A stretch of DNA of 64,000 bases from Sulfurospirillum sp. UBA4058. Its GTDB lineage: Bacteria > Campylobacterota > Campylobacteria > Campylobacterales > Sulfurospirillaceae. Under the pieces are notes generated by a model. That model worked only from the letters and a program-made list of their open reading frames with translations. It was not told where the DNA came from and did no database searches. The number at the start of each line of letters is the position of its first letter. The stretch's first letter is position 1. Shown here in pieces: positions 61,206 through 64,000 of this stretch. The DNA lies in the NCBI GenBank assembly GCA_002382085.1, contig DFZK01000005.1, positions 186,001-250,000 on the forward strand. Direction: 5' to 3'. The position numbers and the translations under genes are program-made.

Positions 61206-62409
61206 CACCCTACTTTCAGGCAAAAAAATCCTTGTCGGCGTTACGGGAAGTATTGCGATTTATAAAGCGTTAGAGGTCATTCGCCTCTTAGTCAAAGCCG
61301 GCGGCGACGTTAAAGTTGTCATGAGTGAAGACGCAAAACGCTTCATTACGCCCTTAACGTTCGAGACGATCAGTCAAAATAAAGTCTTACATGTAGAAAC
61401 CGAAAGTTGGAGCGAAGAGCTCAGCCATATTCATATCGGGAAGTGGGCGGATCTTTTTATGATCGTCCCCGCATCGGTCAATACGATCAATAAACTTTCA
61501 TGCGGCATTGCCGACAACCTTTTAACGCAAACGGCGATTGCGTTTACCAAACCGATACTCTTAGCCCCGTCCGCCAATACCCATATGATGCTCAATCCTA
61601 TCACGCAAGAGAGTTTAACGAGATTACAAAGCTTTGGATATTTCCTCGTCTCTCCCGAATCCAAATTGCTTGCCTGCAACGATGAAGGCATAGGTGCGTT
61701 AGCAAGCGTCGAAGAGATTTTTTATGCTGCCGCCCGCATACTTTTGAAAGAACCGTTTTGGGAAAATCGCAACGTGATCGTTACGGGCGGCGGTACGCGC
61801 GAAAAAATCGACGACGTTCGATGCCTCGGCAATTTTTCCAGCGGAAAGCAGGCTCTAGCGTTAGCGACGGTTGCTTATCTCAAAGGGGCAAACGTTACGC
61901 TGATTACTAGCGGCGAAGCACCCGAATTTAAAGCGATCGACACCTTACGTGTCACCGATTCGCAAGAGCTCCGTACAAGCTTGGAAGCGCAAATGCGTTT
62001 AGGCAAGAATGCCGACAAAATACCTTATCTTTTTATGACGGCTGCGATTAGCGATTACGTGCCCGAACACGTTTATTCGGGTAAACTTAAAAAAGAGACC
62101 TTAGGCGAATCGTATCACTTGGCCTTAAAACGCAACGTCGACATCTTAAGTGCCTTGGATAAAAAGGGTTGGAACGTCATCGGTTTTAAAGCGGAAACCG
62201 ACGAAGAGAGTGCGCTTCAAAATGCACAAACCATGTTGGAGAAAAAAGGCTTAAACGGTGTTTGTTTAAATATTCTCAAAGAACACAACCGCTTCGGTTC
62301 CAATCAAAACGAAGTCTATTTTATCGGCTTGGACGCTATGGTTCACCTACCGCTTCGAAGTAAATTCGAGATCGCCGAACAGATTATGGGACTTGCGCAA
62401 AGCTTATGA
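61198..62409 (+). CDS. coaBC: phosphopantothenoylcysteine decarboxylase / phosphopantothenate-cysteine ligase
   Basis: A 403-residue fusion. The N-terminal flavoprotein CoaC (KKILVGVTGSIAIYKALEVI, PASVNTINKLSCGIADNLL, SANTHMMLNP) is followed by CoaB from about residue 185 (VIVTGGGTREKIDDVRCLGN, FSSGKQALALA). It carries out two steps from phosphopantothenate to phosphopantetheine for coenzyme A. The ATG at 61198 is chosen because the family starts there. Confidence 0.95.
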   Translation: MRNTLLSGKKILVGVTGSIAIYKALEVIRLLVKAGGDVKVVMSEDAKRFITPLTFETISQNKVLHVETESWSEELSHIHIGKWADLFMIVPASVNTINKLSCGIADNLLTQTAIAFTKPILLAPSANTHMMLNPITQESLTRLQSFGYFLVSPESKLLACNDEGIGALASVEEIFYAAARILLKEPFWENRNVIVTGGGTREKIDDVRCLGNFSSGKQALALATVAYLKGANVTLITSGEAPEFKAIDTLRVTDSQELRTSLEAQMRLGKNADKIPYLFMTAAISDYVPEHVYSGKLKKETLGESYHLALKRNVDILSALDKKGWNVIGFKAETDEESALQNAQTMLEKKGLNGVCLNILKEHNRFGSNQNEVYFIGLDAMVHLPLRSKFEIAEQIMGLAQSL

Positions 62410-63125
62410 TCTCTACGCTTCGAAAACTCTCCGGTCTTTCGACGGATATTGCGAAAACGTCCTCTTCATCGGTTAATTTTAATGCCAACCTACCCGTAAC
62501 GATCGAAGTGCTTAAAAAAATCGACCCTTTGCGTTACCGTCTTCGAGTCGGGCGCAAAGAACTCACGACTAAAAGCCAAAAAGAACTGATTGCGGGCAAA
62601 AAATATTGGGCAAATTTTTCCGAAAGTAAGGGCGGTATTTTGACGATTTCGCATCTGTATCCTCAACCTTCCTTGTTCGACGACGCACTCTTCACCCCCT
62701 TGGAAATCGATCTTTTTTGTAACGATGAAGGCTTTAATTCAACGCTTTTTAAAACCTTTTTGTTAGAGAATCTTTCACGCGAAGAGCTTGATAAAATGCT
62801 TTTTCAAACCTACGGTTATATGCTTTTAGCCCTTTCCAAATACGTCGTCCACCTTCCTTTGCTTTGGAACGCACAAAAACATATGGTACAATTCTCCCTT
62901 TTGGGTACGCAAAACATATCGTTTTATATGGCATTGGAACACTTAGGACCTTTACGCGGAACTTGGAGCAACCGCCAACTTAACCTCGACGTGATGTATG
63001 AGAAAAGTCTCTACTATTTACAAAAAGAGCAAGCAAAATTGGGTATGATTACGCAGATACGTTTGGCAAAAGAGATCAAACCCTTATTTGATTCTGCGGA
63101 CGTTATTTTAGACATTAAAGGCTGA
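62406..63125 (+). CDS. hypothetical protein coupled to coaBC
   Basis: A 239-residue protein with no signal peptide or membrane helix. It begins ISTLRKLSGLSTDIAKTSSS and holds a beta-rich part (about 30-85, PVTIEVLKKIDPLRYRLRVG, then KKYWANFSE) and a helical, hydrophobic C-terminal part. The first half has the look of a small OB-like or FliK-type domain, but I do not recognise the family. The start overlaps coaBC by four bases and the prepilin peptidase gene follows after 6 bases. Confidence 0.72.
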   Translation: MISTLRKLSGLSTDIAKTSSSSVNFNANLPVTIEVLKKIDPLRYRLRVGRKELTTKSQKELIAGKKYWANFSESKGGILTISHLYPQPSLFDDALFTPLEIDLFCNDEGFNSTLFKTFLLENLSREELDKMLFQTYGYMLLALSKYVVHLPLLWNAQKHMVQFSLLGTQNISFYMALEHLGPLRGTWSNRQLNLDVMYEKSLYYLQKEQAKLGMITQIRLAKEIKPLFDSADVILDIKG

Positions 63126-63131
63126 TAAGGT

Positions 63132-63860
63132 ATGTATTTTTTGGCAATAGGAATCTTGGGAGCGTGCATCGGCTCGTTTTTAAACGTCGTTATTTTACGT
63201 TTACCTCAAAACAAAAGTATCGCACTTCCCGCATCGCATTGTCCTCATTGCTCTCATCCGCTCAAATGGTATCACAATATCCCCCTGATCTCATGGTTGA
63301 TGCTCAAAGGAAAATGCGCTTTTTGCCAGACTCCTATTTCCAAACAATATCCGCTTATCGAAGCGGCATGTGCACTTTGTTACGTACTGGTCGCTTGGCG
63401 AATCGGGACTTTGACCCAAGCCTTACTTTTAGGAACGATTTTTTCCCTTTTGCTTGCACTCAGCGTCATCGATATGCGCTACAAAGCCGTACCCGACGCA
63501 CTAACGCTTCCGGCACTTTTTCTTGCGTTTTTGTACCGACTGCCTTTAGAATCTCTTCAAAACGGCTTGATCTTTTTAGGAGCTTTCGCACTGCTTCGCT
63601 TAAGCGTATCGGCACTTGCGAAAAAAGAGGCGATGGGCGAAGCCGACAGTATTATCGCGGGTATTATCGGAGCGCTATTGGGCATACAATTAGGCTTTAT
63701 CGCAATTTATATCGCCGCACTCATCGCACTGGTTGCATTGATGCTTTTGCGTAAAAAAGGCTATGAATTGCCTTTTATTCCCTTTTTATCGTTAGGACTT
63801 TTTATCGCATGGATTTTCGATCAACCTATTTTAACATTTATGGAACATTGGTATGAATAA
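63132..63860 (+). CDS. prepilin peptidase / N-methyltransferase (PilD/GspO)
   Basis: A 242-residue polytopic protein. The cytoplasmic N-terminal zinc region has CPHCSHPLKWYHNIPLISW and CAFCQTP (two CxxC pairs). The catalytic aspartates are in IDMRYKAVPDALTLP (about 115-129) and GEADSIIAGIIGALLG (about 176). It cleaves type IV prepilins and pseudopilins, and is thus the expected processing enzyme for the MSHA/cts-like system at 13-22 kb. It overlaps the next gene by 8 bases. Confidence 0.93.
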   Translation: MYFLAIGILGACIGSFLNVVILRLPQNKSIALPASHCPHCSHPLKWYHNIPLISWLMLKGKCAFCQTPISKQYPLIEAACALCYVLVAWRIGTLTQALLLGTIFSLLLALSVIDMRYKAVPDALTLPALFLAFLYRLPLESLQNGLIFLGAFALLRLSVSALAKKEAMGEADSIIAGIIGALLGIQLGFIAIYIAALIALVALMLLRKKGYELPFIPFLSLGLFIAWIFDQPILTFMEHWYE

Positions 63861-64000
63861 AGCATCTTTTTATCTTTTAAAACACTTTTTAGAACTCTTT
63901 AGCTCACTTTTTTTTATTCTATTTTTTATTACGTCGATTGTTTTTTTCATCAAAATTACCGCTTTGACGGCGATTATTACGATGAATTTTTGGGAGCTTG
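63853..64000 (+). CDS. LptF/LptG-type LPS export permease, 5' part only
   Basis: The frame starts at ATG 63853 inside the peptidase gene and is open to the window end (49 residues seen). It reads NKASFYLLKHFLELFSSLFF, then a long hydrophobic helix to KITALTAIITMNFWEL, as in the first membrane helix of YjgP/YjgQ permeases that work with LptB. Only the N terminus is visible, so LptF or LptG cannot be told apart. Confidence 0.65.
   Translation, partial: MNKASFYLLKHFLELFSSLFFILFFITSIVFFIKITALTAIITMNFWEL

Noticed and set aside
63164..63754. 196-codon plus-strand frame
   Set aside because: It overlaps the prepilin peptidase in another frame; the peptidase has all catalytic motifs.
1..64000. CRISPR arrays, intact tRNA or rRNA genes, transposases, known riboswitches
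   Set aside because: No regularly spaced repeat arrays, no full tRNA cloverleaf and no transposase motif was found on reading; riboswitch folds were not systematically searched by computation.

Overview
The window looks like a chromosome segment of a Campylobacterota bacterium, most likely Sulfurospirillum or a close relative. This is inferred from gene content and order, not from a database search. The supporting blocks are S4 protein-trpD-tsaE-lptB-rpoN next to argG-rplI-hslV-hslU-era, a hydABCDE-type quinone-reactive [NiFe]-hydrogenase operon with hypF and nikR, a CmeDEF/HefABC-ordered RND pump, and unlinked flagellar genes (flgH, fliP). No intact tRNA, rRNA, CRISPR array or transposase was seen.

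Layout. Positions 1-2589 are the right end of a very AT-rich genomic island. It holds a partial gene, a small membrane protein and a pentapeptide-like membrane protein, and it ends in a 20-bp copy of the 3' end of an initiator tRNA gene (a probable att site). Positions 2.7-13.2 kb are core genes on both strands. Positions 13.3-22.1 kb are one long operon in the order of the MSHA pilus biogenesis genes (I/L-J-K-L-M-N-E-G), corresponding to the Campylobacter cts transformation/type II secretion-like genes. No pilin is present, and the prepilin peptidase lies at 63.1 kb. Positions 22.1-27.9 kb carry flgH, a soluble FIST-domain chemoreceptor, a flavin-type oxidoreductase and a homocysteine methyltransferase. 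Positions 27.9-33.6 kb are a TetR-TolC-MFP-RND efflux operon with a clear palindromic operator. Positions 33.6-38.7 kb are a mixed region: def, DinB-like, hemJ, an AraC regulator coupled to a Qnr-like pentapeptide protein, a YefM/RelE-type toxin-antitoxin pair, a GNAT-like gene and a DUF3465 gene.

Positions 38.7-50.9 kb are the hydrogen block, all on the minus strand. It contains nikR, hypF, hydE, hydD, hydC, hydB and hydA (membrane-bound periplasmic uptake hydrogenase and maturation), then a second, signal-peptide-free hydrogenase (small and large subunits) behind a TetR-type regulator. Positions 51-64 kb carry pgi, a YgiQ radical SAM protein, a thiamine-binding-like protein, a gene behind a sigma-28 promoter, a PhnD-like binding protein coupled to a GGDEF-EAL-CZB protein, fliP, glmU, coaBC, an unknown gene, the prepilin peptidase and the start of an LptF/LptG-type permease.

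The points most worth a second look are: the palindrome TTACATGTAA, found 15 times by eye in 64 kb next to a DNA-uptake-type machine; HydE read as a degenerate HypF paralogue; a second hydrogenase with an unusual Cys-to-Asn change and no C-terminal maturation peptide; 15-bp direct repeats at the start of the AraC gene; the tRNA-fMet att scar; and the periplasmic-binding/c-di-GMP/CZB pair.
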